A DNA stretch of 11,610 bases from Caldilineae bacterium (lineage in GTDB: Bacteria > Chloroflexota > Anaerolineae > J102). Shown piece by piece: positions 5,143 to 11,610 of this stretch (positions within the stretch are counted from its first letter, which is position 1; each line of letters starts with the position of its first letter). The position numbers and the translations under genes are program-made. The notes under the pieces are model-generated. The model was not told the DNA's origin. It searched no databases and saw nothing but the letters and a program-made list of their open reading frames with translations. Where the stretch lies: assembly GCA_011176555.1 (NCBI GenBank), contig DUEF01000337.1:1-11610 (forward strand), in the 5' to 3' direction.

Positions 5143-6906
5143 TCAGCTCGGCGTTTCAACGGCGGGGGCCACCCATTCCACCGCCATCCATCCCCGCACC
5201 GAATTGATCAGACGGATGGATTCCGCTTCCGTTAGCTCCTCCACCCGGATCACCCGTTCTCGAATAACGCCCTGTGCTAACAACTCCGCCCGATATGTCC
5301 CCGCCAGCAAACCGCATCCGACCGGCGGCGTGACCCATTCGTCCTCGATTTTCACCACCACATTGGCCCGCGTCGATTCGGTCACTTCCCCCGCCTCGTT
5401 CCACAAAAGTACATCATCGCAATCGGGGCGGCTGGCCAAGGCCTGTTCGTAGACAGATCGGTGGGTGGTTTTGTGGTAAAGGAAAGGGTCAGATGTTTGC
5501 ACAGGTTCGGTTGCCAATCCCAAATGCAGCGGCCGTTTCGTGGCGTTGGGGACGATGGCGGCGGCCTCGACAGTAATGTCGCCCTGTTGAGACGCCAGCA
5601 AGCGCACTTTATGGGATTGGGATGGTAATGTCGCCGCCAGATCGTGCAGCGCCCGTTCAACGGTATCCACATCAAGCGAAATCACAAAATAACGGGCAGC
5701 TTGTTGCAATCGCTGCAAGTGCCGTTCGAGCAGGAAAAAGCCGGCGGTTGGCTCCCACAACAGAGATTCGAGGAGAGAGAAAACAGGTGGGGGCTGGGTG
5801 AGAACATGGGTCTTGATCCGACATTCCTCATACTCATCCTCGCTCTCCGAATCCCAGACGATGCCACTGCCGACCCCGTACTCGGCCCAACCTGAAGTTT
5901 TGTCCACCACTACCGTGCGAATGGCGACATTGAACTGCACCCGTTGATCCGGCGTGATGAAACCGACAGCGCCCGTGTAGACTCCCCGCGGCTCCGTTTC
6001 CAGATCGGCAATGATCTGCATGGTGCGCACTTTGGGCGCGCCGGTGATGGACGCACAGGGAAAGAGCGCTTGCATGATCTCGACCAACGACGCCTGCGTG
6101 TCAGACTCCACCGTGGAGGTCATCTGCAACACAGTGGGGTAACGCTCGATATCGAATAGGCTGGGAACGCGCACGCTCCCGACCGTGGCCACCCGTCCCA
6201 TGTCATTGCGGATCATGTCCACAATCATCACATTTTCGGCTCGATTTTTCTGCGACTGCTGCAACCAGGTCACATTCGCTTCATCCGCGGCCCAATTGCA
6301 CCCACGAGGCACAGTGCCTTTCATCGGCCGCGAACTCAACTGTTCGCCGTCAAGCTGGAAAAAGAGTTCGGGCGAGGCCGAACAGATGATGTGAGCGTTC
6401 GTGTCCACATAGGCGGCGAAGTGAATTTGTTGCGCCCGTTCCAGCGAGCAAAAGAACGACCAAGCGCTGCCACGAAAAGGCGCTCGCAGCCGAAAGGTGT
6501 AGTTCACCTGGTAGGTGTCGCCGCGGGCGATGTGGTCTTTAATCTGCTCGACGGCGTCCAGGAAATCCGGCCTGCTGACCGAGGCTTGCCACTCGCCGAA
6601 GGCGAAAGCCTCCTGAGCAGGCTTCGGCAAGCGTTCCGACTTATCTGGCTTGCCGTATAGCCCGAACCATAGCAAGGGCAAATCCGGTTTTGGTGGATGC
6701 GTGCGTAGCGCGGCATCGAAGGCGGGGGCGGCTTCGTATGCCAAAAAACCCGCAGCATAGAGATTTTGCTGAGTCGTAGCCTGTTCGACGCGCCGCAGAG
6801 CGGGAAGTACGTCATCCAACTGGTAAGCAGTGATGATTTCGCTCGGCTTTTGGAAGGTCAACCATTGTCCATCCTCAGCATCCCACAAAAGAACCTGATT
6901 GATCAT
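5143..6906 (-). CDS. pabBC: fused aminodeoxychorismate synthase component I / aminodeoxychorismate lyase (PabB-PabC)
   Basis: This 587-residue fusion makes p-aminobenzoate for folate. Residues about 1-370 are the chorismate-binding PabB part: GDTYQVNYTFRLRAPF (129-144), SRPMKGTVPRG (192-202), NRAENVMIVDMIRNDMGRV (221-239), then ASITGAPKVRTMQII (285-299) and YGVGSGIVWDSESEDEYEEC. Lys196 in the P-x-K-G-T motif is the residue that separates aminodeoxychorismate synthase from anthranilate synthase, which has Ala there. Residues about 376-578 are a class IV PLP aminotransferase/lyase fold (PabC): FFLLERHLQRL (390-400), KTTHRSVYEQA with the likely PLP lysine at 479, and GEVTESTRANVVV (506-518). The first part needs ammonia from a PabA glutaminase, which is not in the window. 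The start codon lies 5 nt after the stop of the glycosyltransferase gene; only a weak AGAG precedes it, so translation may depend on coupling. Confidence 0.95.
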   Translation of the reverse strand: MINQVLLWDAEDGQWLTFQKPSEIITAYQLDDVLPALRRVEQATTQQNLYAAGFLAYEAAPAFDAALRTHPPKPDLPLLWFGLYGKPDKSERLPKPAQEAFAFGEWQASVSRPDFLDAVEQIKDHIARGDTYQVNYTFRLRAPFRGSAWSFFCSLERAQQIHFAAYVDTNAHIICSASPELFFQLDGEQLSSRPMKGTVPRGCNWAADEANVTWLQQSQKNRAENVMIVDMIRNDMGRVATVGSVRVPSLFDIERYPTVLQMTSTVESDTQASLVEIMQALFPCASITGAPKVRTMQIIADLETEPRGVYTGAVGFITPDQRVQFNVAIRTVVVDKTSGWAEYGVGSGIVWDSESEDEYEECRIKTHVLTQPPPVFSLLESLLWEPTAGFFLLERHLQRLQQAARYFVISLDVDTVERALHDLAATLPSQSHKVRLLASQQGDITVEAAAIVPNATKRPLHLGLATEPVQTSDPFLYHKTTHRSVYEQALASRPDCDDVLLWNEAGEVTESTRANVVVKIEDEWVTPPVGCGLLAGTYRAELLAQGVIRERVIRVEELTEAESIRLINSVRGWMAVEWVAPAVETPS

Positions 6907-6911
6907 AGCTC

Positions 6912-8219
6912 TTACAAAATGATTGATCCCAAACCGATTCGGATTCCCGCTGGTTCCGTCACCGCCGTAGCGGACGCTTCGGTGGACAATAAACCGGCGA
7001 ACAGGTCTTCCAGTTGTGCAGCGACATCGGGCCAGCGATAGCAGGCCGCCATCTGCACGGCCTGACTTCCCAAGCGCCGGCGCAGTTCATCGTCCTGGAG
7101 CACGTGTAAGATGCGGTCAGCCATCGTTGCATCGTCACCATCGGGAACCTGGTAGCCGGTCACGCCTTCCACCACCGTAAAACTCAACCCGCCCACCCGG
7201 CTGGCAATAACCGGCGTACCACACGACATCGCTTCCAGCGCCACCAACCCGAAGGATTCGTAATGGCTGGGCATGACGACCACGTCAGCGGCAGAGTAAT
7301 AGTAAGGCAAGACATCCTGGCTACGTTTCCCCAGGAACAAAACGAGATCATTCAATGCCAGATCGCTGGTGATGTCCTGCAAATACTTCATTTCATCGGG
7401 CATCTGCTCACGGGGCATGTTGGCGTCGCCGCCGATCACAACCAGGCACAGTTTGTCGCAACAGCCCGGCCACTGCTCGAAAACGCGCTTCATGGCATGG
7501 AGGAGCGTGTCGATGCCTTTGAGTGGTTCGATGCGCCCCACAAAGAGCACGATGTGTTTGTCGGCGGGGATATCGAGATAGTGTTTGGCCTCATCTTGCG
7601 GGATTGGCCGAAACTGTTCGTGGTTGACGGCCAGGGGGGTGACGACAATGTTGTTGGGCGACGCACCATATCGCCAGACCATCTGCGTCTTTTCCAGGGG
7701 GCTGGCCGCTGTAATCAGGTCCGCCGAGCGCATGACCTCCCGTTCGGCCTCGATGCGGGTCTCGCTGGCCAATTCCCCGGTGTACTCGAACACTTCGTTT
7801 TTCATCAGCCCCAGCGTGTGAAACATCTGCACGACGGGCGCGCCCCAGGCAGTGCGTAAACGCAGCGCCACCAATCCCGAAAGCCAATAGTGGCTGTGGA
7901 TAATATCATATTGCCGATCGTGTTCCTCGCCGTAACGCAACACACCAGCGGCGAACGCATCCAGATAATCATACACGGCCTCGGTGCCGATCGGCGCTTC
8001 GGGCCCGGCGGGGATGTGCACCACCCGGCAATTTGGCCCCAATTCATGGCTCATGCGGGGTGCGCAGGCGTCTTGCGAACGGGTGAAGACCTCGACCAAA
8101 TGCCCGCGACTCGCGAATTCTTTCGCCAGATCCCGCACATAAACGTTCATCCCCCCCGTTTTTTTGCCGCCCAGGGCAGCAAGGGGGCAAGTATGAACGC
8201 TGAGCATACAAATACGCAT
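6912..8219 (-). CDS. GT4-family glycosyltransferase, MshA / sucrose-phosphate-synthase-like
   Basis: This 435-residue GT-B fold enzyme should transfer a sugar from a nucleotide-sugar donor; the acceptor is unknown. The N-terminal Rossmann domain has the GGMNVYVRDLA motif (22-32) typical of the MshA (D-inositol-3-phosphate glycosyltransferase) and sucrose-phosphate-synthase branch, followed by DIIHSHYWLSGL (105-116) and FHTLG (133-137). The donor-binding half has VGRIEPLKG (227-235, Arg229 and Lys234) and the E-x7-E motif ESFGLVALE (321-329). Length is normal. There is no signal peptide, so it acts in the cytoplasm. It lies 41 nt after a surface-protein gene and 5 nt before pabBC in the same direction. 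The Shine-Dalgarno site is weak (GGTAG). Sucrose or sucrose-phosphate synthesis, a mycothiol-like step, or envelope glycan synthesis are all possible. Confidence 0.9.
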   Translation of the reverse strand: MRICMLSVHTCPLAALGGKKTGGMNVYVRDLAKEFASRGHLVEVFTRSQDACAPRMSHELGPNCRVVHIPAGPEAPIGTEAVYDYLDAFAAGVLRYGEEHDRQYDIIHSHYWLSGLVALRLRTAWGAPVVQMFHTLGLMKNEVFEYTGELASETRIEAEREVMRSADLITAASPLEKTQMVWRYGASPNNIVVTPLAVNHEQFRPIPQDEAKHYLDIPADKHIVLFVGRIEPLKGIDTLLHAMKRVFEQWPGCCDKLCLVVIGGDANMPREQMPDEMKYLQDITSDLALNDLVLFLGKRSQDVLPYYYSAADVVVMPSHYESFGLVALEAMSCGTPVIASRVGGLSFTVVEGVTGYQVPDGDDATMADRILHVLQDDELRRRLGSQAVQMAACYRWPDVAAQLEDLFAGLLSTEASATAVTEPAGIRIGLGSIIL

Positions 8220-8260
8220 AGAAAACTACCGAGAACGACGCCTTTGCGACAACAATGTCA

Positions 8261-10093
8261 TCATGTCTTTTTCCGCTTCTTCCAGCCCGCTACAATTCGA
8301 TACACCAGGAAGCCCAAAACCAAAATGACGATGATCCAAAACGCGTACCACAACGCCTGGCGAGCGAACTGCCAGATACCAGTTTTCGTCGTTTCCGGGA
8401 TCAATTTTTCAGCGCCGAGGGGCGTGGGCGTGGCCAATATCTCGGGCGTGGTTGTGGGCGTGGGGCTGGCCACAACCTGCCCCTTCGCATCGGTTGTTGT
8501 GGTTGCGAGGGGGGACGGTTGAGTGGGAGATGAGGATGGCGCTGCAGTAGCGAATTCGGGCTGCATCAATTCGGTCGTCGGCGCTGTGACAGGCGTCGTG
8601 GTGACGAAAACGACCCCGGGTGGCGTCGCCTGGAGAAGCGGCTGACCGCCCGGAGGCGCCCCCCCCTCCATTGTAACGCCCGAGCATATCTTGAGGGAAA
8701 CGTCGTCAACGTACATGCTTGCCCGGCCCAGATTATTGCGATTCCGCACATTGAAATAGACGTAGATGCTCTTGCCCAAAAAACGGGTCACATCGAACTG
8801 TCGATACCGCCATTGCCGTTCATCCAGATTGTCGCGCCACAGCACGGCCAGCGTCTTGCCACGCGCATCGAGGATGACCAGTTCCTGATAATCATCCGGC
8901 TCCAGATCCGAGGCAGTGAAGCGCCAGAATTCCAGATAAGCTGTGAGGAACGGTTCGCGTGGCAGGCTCACCCGTTGCCGCACCGACGAATAGGATTTGT
9001 AATTGGGACGATCGGCATAAGCATTGCCCAAAAGCACCGAGCGGTATCCTGTATGCGGGTTATCGCCAACATAGCCCGGTTGCAACACCGTCTTGCCGAA
9101 ATACCACCCCTGCCAGTTCTCGAAACTGGTGTTCAAGAGCATCTCGACGCAGGCGCCCGGGGGGAAAGGCGTACTGGTGGGGGTTGCACTGGGGATGGGG
9201 AGAATCGCGGTGGGCGTGGGTGTAGCGGTGATGAATCCCGGAGGCTGCGTTGGCGTATTGGTGACGACGATGAACGTCGGCGTAGCCGTAACGAAATTGG
9301 GCGTGATAGTCGGCGTGGGCGTGTTGGTGACGACAATGAATGTGGGTGTGGCAGTGACGAAACCCGATGTCGGCGTGGCTGTAATGAATCCTGGCGTGGG
9401 CGTGGCCGTGACGAACCCCGACGTGGGCGTAGCCGTAACAAAGCCCGATGTTGGCGTGGGTGTGGCTGTAACGAACCCTGGCGTAGGCGTGGCTGTGGCG
9501 ACGCCGCCGCACACCTCCAGATAGACATCATCCACGAACATGGCTGTACGCCCCCCCACGCCGTTGTTGTAGACGTTGATGTACACCATGATCGTCTGCC
9601 CCATGAATTCACTTACATCGAAATCGAGCGACTGCCAGGCGTTGGCGTTGCTGGTTGCGCTCCAGAGCGTGCGCAAAGTGGTCATTCCTGAGGCGTCCAT
9701 GATCAGGATTTCCTGGCCATCTCCCGCGTCAAAAGGCTGGCTGATCGGTTTGATCTGAAGCCGCAGGCGTAGCGTCTGGCCTGGCGCCGCAGGGGGAACG
9801 GACACGATCTGCCGCATAGATGAATAGCTTGTGATGTTAGGCCCAGTTGTGATCCCCAAGTGAGCGCTCCGGGAGGGGCTGACGTACTGCGTTGTCGCGT
9901 AGTAGCCCAAAGCCGGCGTCAGCCCGAAAATCCAGCCGCCCCCCCCTTCCATGTTGCTGTTTTGCAGCAAATTCAGGCAGCTCGGTGCGGTGGCGAATGT
10001 CGGTTGGGATATCGTCACCACAAACCCCAGATAAATGAGGACAAAGATTGCCACTATGACGACAAGATAACGCACCCGAACGAAACGAGACAT
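8261..10093 (-). CDS. surface protein with two duplicated beta-sandwich-like domains, Thr-Pro linkers and a C-terminal membrane anchor
   Basis: This 610-residue exported protein has no recognised enzyme motif. A hydrophobic segment at 9-28 is a signal peptide or anchor. Two homologous domains follow, at about 39-195 and 315-470. Each is bounded by Cys (39/195 and 315/470) and shares SYSSxRQxVSxP, QE(I/L)xIxDA, a W before xFDVxxF(M/L)G, and a closing VDDVxLxxC. This is the pattern of a jelly-roll carbohydrate-binding-like fold. They are joined by a linker (199-312) of repeated TATPT, GFVTATPT and FIVVTNTPT units; a second Pro/Thr/Ser-rich stretch spans 480-560. The tail has IPETT (565-569), a membrane helix (about 578-602) and KKRKKT. 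The domains should therefore face outside, anchored at the C-terminus. AAAAGG lies 8 nt before the ATG. It is the first gene of a likely operon. Glycan binding is an inference from fold pattern only. Confidence 0.85.
   Translation of the reverse strand: MSRFVRVRYLVVIVAIFVLIYLGFVVTISQPTFATAPSCLNLLQNSNMEGGGGWIFGLTPALGYYATTQYVSPSRSAHLGITTGPNITSYSSMRQIVSVPPAAPGQTLRLRLQIKPISQPFDAGDGQEILIMDASGMTTLRTLWSATSNANAWQSLDFDVSEFMGQTIMVYINVYNNGVGGRTAMFVDDVYLEVCGGVATATPTPGFVTATPTPTSGFVTATPTSGFVTATPTPGFITATPTSGFVTATPTFIVVTNTPTPTITPNFVTATPTFIVVTNTPTQPPGFITATPTPTAILPIPSATPTSTPFPPGACVEMLLNTSFENWQGWYFGKTVLQPGYVGDNPHTGYRSVLLGNAYADRPNYKSYSSVRQRVSLPREPFLTAYLEFWRFTASDLEPDDYQELVILDARGKTLAVLWRDNLDERQWRYRQFDVTRFLGKSIYVYFNVRNRNNLGRASMYVDDVSLKICSGVTMEGGAPPGGQPLLQATPPGVVFVTTTPVTAPTTELMQPEFATAAPSSSPTQPSPLATTTTDAKGQVVASPTPTTTPEILATPTPLGAEKLIPETTKTGIWQFARQALWYAFWIIVILVLGFLVYRIVAGWKKRKKT
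9206..9499 (-). repeat. tandem degenerate coding repeat (Thr-Pro linker)
   Basis: On the minus strand, units of about 24-36 nt resembling GGGTTCGTTACAGCCACGCC recur. They encode GFVTATPT-type units at residues 199-296 of the surface protein, plus two copies of the longer TATPTFIVVTNTPT unit (residues 247-260 and 269-282). The copies differ mostly at third codon positions, so selection has kept the amino acids. Such a tract can expand or shrink by slippage or recombination. Confidence 0.8.
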
Positions 10094-10139
10094 GGACAGA
10101 ACCTTTTGGCTGTGGGGGAAATAACTAATCTAGGGAGAC

Positions 10140-10168
10140 AGTTTACAATAATTCGGTCAAAGGAGCAA
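10140..10168 (-). promoter_or_regulatory. promoter for the surface protein-glycosyltransferase-pabBC operon
   Basis: On the minus strand, TTGCTC (plus 10163-10168) and TAAACT (plus 10140-10145) are 17 nt apart. The transcript would start near 10133, about 40 nt before the ATG at 10093. No promoter or terminator was seen in the 41-nt and 5-nt gaps downstream, so it may serve all three genes. Confidence 0.4.
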
Positions 10169-10384
10169 CAGTACGAGACCGCCTCGTAAAATGCGCTTTG
10201 ACTCTGGCGCCACACGCCGGTTTTGTTTCGGTTCACGGTAGACCAGAAAACCAGTCAATCGGACCAAGCTTGATTGGCGTAGATCTTCTCCTGGATTTCC
10301 GGGTTTACCGGGGTACAAAAAGTCCGGTGTCGGCGTCTCTTTCATCGCTAGTGACTCCGATTGTGGCTACGCCACCGTATGGTT
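10169..10384. other. intergenic region between divergent promoters, no gene seen
   Basis: This 216-bp stretch has no open frame with a ribosome binding site or recognisable protein. The only structure noted is a short inverted repeat GTGGC-TAC-GCCAC (10363-10375), ending 10 nt before the npdG -35 position. The region separates the surface-protein operon (-) from npdG-cofE (+). Confidence 0.5.
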
Positions 10385-10413
10385 TTCTACTGCCTGGCGC
10401 TTCATGCTATACT
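10385..10413 (+). promoter_or_regulatory. npdG-cofE promoter with an extended -10
   Basis: TATACT (10408-10413) is preceded by TGC, an extended -10 motif. The -35 at 17 nt spacing is weak (TTCTAC, 10385-10390). The transcript would start near 10420 and give a leader of about 40 nt. Confidence 0.45.
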
Positions 10414-10459
10414 CATAGCTCTTTGACCATTCATTTTCATCCTAGGAGTAATCACACAA

Positions 10460-11131
10460 ATGAGCGTAAACGATCTGGGCGTCATCGCCGTGATTGGCGG
10501 CACGGGTTCAGAAGGATCAGGTTTTGCATTGCGTTGGGCGCGCGCCGGACTCGATGTAGTCATCGGTTCGCGCATGGCCGAAAAAGGTCAGCGCGTCGCT
10601 GCTGAATTAAGCGAACGATTAGACGGCGTCACGATTCGGGGCGCCGATAATCTCAGCGCCGCAGCGCAAGCCGATGTCGTGGTGTTGTCCGTTCCCTACG
10701 AATCGCAGGAAGCCAATCTGGCCGGCATCGCGGAAGCGCTGCCCGGGAAGTTGCTGGTGACCGTGGTCGCCCCCCTCCTGGGTGAAAAGAAGGGGCGCTA
10801 CAAACCAGCGCCGGGCGGTTCCGCAGCCATGGAGGCGCAGGCGCAATTGGGAGACGATGTCCGGGTCGTAGCCGCTTTCCAGAACGTGGGCGCGCATCAT
10901 TTGGCTGATTTCGATCATGAATTCGATTGCGATGTCCTGGTTTGCGGCAATCGCAAGGCCGACCGGGAGATTGCGGTCGCTTTGGCTGGGGCTGCCGGTA
11001 TGAGAGGCGTCCACGCCGGGGCCCTGCAAAACGCCGCCGTCGCGGAAGGCCTGACCGCAGTCCTGATTTCCATCAATGCCATCTACAAAACCCGGAGCGC
11101 GGGCATTCGCATCACCGGGCTGCCGCAATGA
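10460..11131 (+). CDS. npdG: NADPH-dependent F420 reductase (F420:NADP+ oxidoreductase)
   Basis: This 223-residue cytoplasmic enzyme transfers hydride between NADP(H) and the deazaflavin coenzyme F420. The N-terminal Rossmann fold has IAVIGGTGSEGSGFALRWARAG (from residue 9; glycine loop GGTGSEG, 13-19). GSR at 36-38 is the place where the NADP 2'-phosphate is normally held. ADVVVLSVPYE and the later AFQNVGAHHL fit the F420-binding half of the family. Length is normal (about 210-230). AGGAG (10444-10448) lies 11 nt before the ATG, a slightly long spacing. The stop overlaps the next start as ATGA, so translation of npdG and cofE is probably coupled. Confidence 0.93.
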   Translation: MSVNDLGVIAVIGGTGSEGSGFALRWARAGLDVVIGSRMAEKGQRVAAELSERLDGVTIRGADNLSAAAQADVVVLSVPYESQEANLAGIAEALPGKLLVTVVAPLLGEKKGRYKPAPGGSAAMEAQAQLGDDVRVVAAFQNVGAHHLADFDHEFDCDVLVCGNRKADREIAVALAGAAGMRGVHAGALQNAAVAEGLTAVLISINAIYKTRSAGIRITGLPQ

Positions 11132-11610
11132 ATCGACTCGTAGCCACCGCCCTGCCAGAGATTCCCCTGGTCGAGCCGGGTGACGACCTGGGGGCATTGA
11201 CCCTGACCGGGTTACAGAAAGCTGGCATTGACCTCCAGGATGGCGATGTCCTGGTCTTCGCTTCCAAGGTCTTTTCTAAGGCCGAGGGGCGGTTTTACGA
11301 TCTCAACGCGGTCGAACCATCTCCCGCCGCGCGAGAAATTGCGTTGGCCTGCGATAAAGACCCGCGTCTGGTTGAACTGATTCTGGCGGAATCGAAACGC
11401 GTGCTGCGCATTCGTCCGGGCTTGATCGTGGTCGAGCACAACCTTGGATTTGTTTGCGCCAATGCCGGCGTCGATCACTCGAACGCCACAAGGGATGACG
11501 ACACCGTGCTCCTGCTCCCCACTAACCCCGATGCTTCCGCCCGGCGCTTGCGGCAGGCCCTGGCGGAAACCACGGGCGCGCAGGTGGCGATCGTCATCAA
11601 CGATAGCCAC
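11128..11610 (+). CDS. cofE: coenzyme F420-0:L-glutamate ligase, cut by the window end
   Basis: The first 161 codons are present, of about 250 usual for the family; the gene runs off the right edge with no stop. The enzyme adds glutamate to F420-0 using GTP and a metal ion, building the poly-glutamate tail. Signature segments are IPLVEPGDDL (12-21), VFASKVFSKAEGR (43-55, matching the family's KxxSKxEGR), GFVCANAGVDHSNA (107-120) and VAIVINDSH (153-161), just before the family's GRPWR site. It starts at ATG 11128, overlapping the npdG stop by 4 bp. Whether a C-terminal FbiB-like domain follows cannot be seen. Confidence 0.93.
   Translation, partial: MNRLVATALPEIPLVEPGDDLGALTLTGLQKAGIDLQDGDVLVFASKVFSKAEGRFYDLNAVEPSPAAREIALACDKDPRLVELILAESKRVLRIRPGLIVVEHNLGFVCANAGVDHSNATRDDDTVLLLPTNPDASARRLRQALAETTGAQVAIVINDSH

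Noticed and set aside
7890..8522. Plus-strand open frame of 210 residues
   Set aside because: It is antisense to the start of the glycosyltransferase and the end of the surface-protein gene, with no recognisable protein features.
9206..9499. Possible CRISPR-like array
   Set aside because: The repeats are short, degenerate, in frame and without unique spacers; they encode Thr-Pro linkers.
8813..9691. Long plus-strand open frame (292 residues) opposite the surface-protein gene
   Set aside because: It is antisense to the Thr-Pro repeats and duplicated domains; its Arg/Gly-rich composition is a by-product of the repeat DNA, and it has no ribosome site.
10157..10345. Minus-strand 62-residue open frame in the intergenic region
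   Set aside because: No ribosome site and no similarity I recognise; it would overlap the predicted operon promoter.
10198..10605. Plus-strand open frame of 135 residues spanning the npdG start
   Set aside because: It has no ribosome site, covers the npdG promoter and overlaps the well-supported npdG in another frame.

Overview
This window looks like a piece of chromosome from a mid-to-high GC bacterium, most likely a Chloroflexota member (Anaerolineae/Caldilineae-like). That assignment is inferred from protein character, not from a search. The pointers are a secreted protein with long Thr-Pro 'TATPT' linkers, an MshA/sucrose-phosphate-synthase-like GT4 glycosyltransferase, coenzyme F420 genes and a secreted glycine-rich beta-helix protein. 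Bacterial ribosomal protein S20, sigma70-type promoters and Shine-Dalgarno sites rule out an archaeon.

Layout. (1) 1-2471: a winged-helix regulator whose receiver domain lacks the phosphorylation residues (+) converges on a short FtsK-type motor ATPase (-). Behind the motor is rpsT (S20, -), with a TTG start, its own promoter, a leader hairpin and a terminator. (2) 2590-2844: a decayed fusion of the first codons of a response regulator with the last codons of a histidine kinase. It is the scar of a deleted two-component operon and still sits behind a plausible promoter. (3) 2874-3038: tRNA-Lys(TTT) with a consensus promoter and a 12-bp hairpin terminator. (4) 3057-4858: an exported right-handed beta-helix protein with about ten GGGV-type rungs, many spaced exactly 30 residues. 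(5) 4945-5135: an element of about 190 bp with long imperfect terminal inverted repeats, between two convergent genes. (6) 10168 down to 5143 (-): a probable three-gene operon encoding a membrane-anchored surface protein with two duplicated beta-sandwich-like domains, a GT4 glycosyltransferase and a fused PabB-PabC enzyme for p-aminobenzoate. (7) 10385-11610 (+): npdG (F420:NADP oxidoreductase) overlapping by 4 bp with cofE (F420 glutamate ligase), which is cut by the window end.

How the genes relate. The npdG-cofE pair is a clear functional unit: making the glutamate tail of F420 and reducing F420 with NADPH. The surface protein, glycosyltransferase and PabBC genes are linked by small gaps (41 and 5 nt) and one upstream promoter, but their products share no obvious pathway. 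No defence system, CRISPR array, prophage or complete insertion sequence is visible. The most unusual items are the aspartate-less regulator, the two-component fossil, the long inverted-repeat element and the mixed-function operon.
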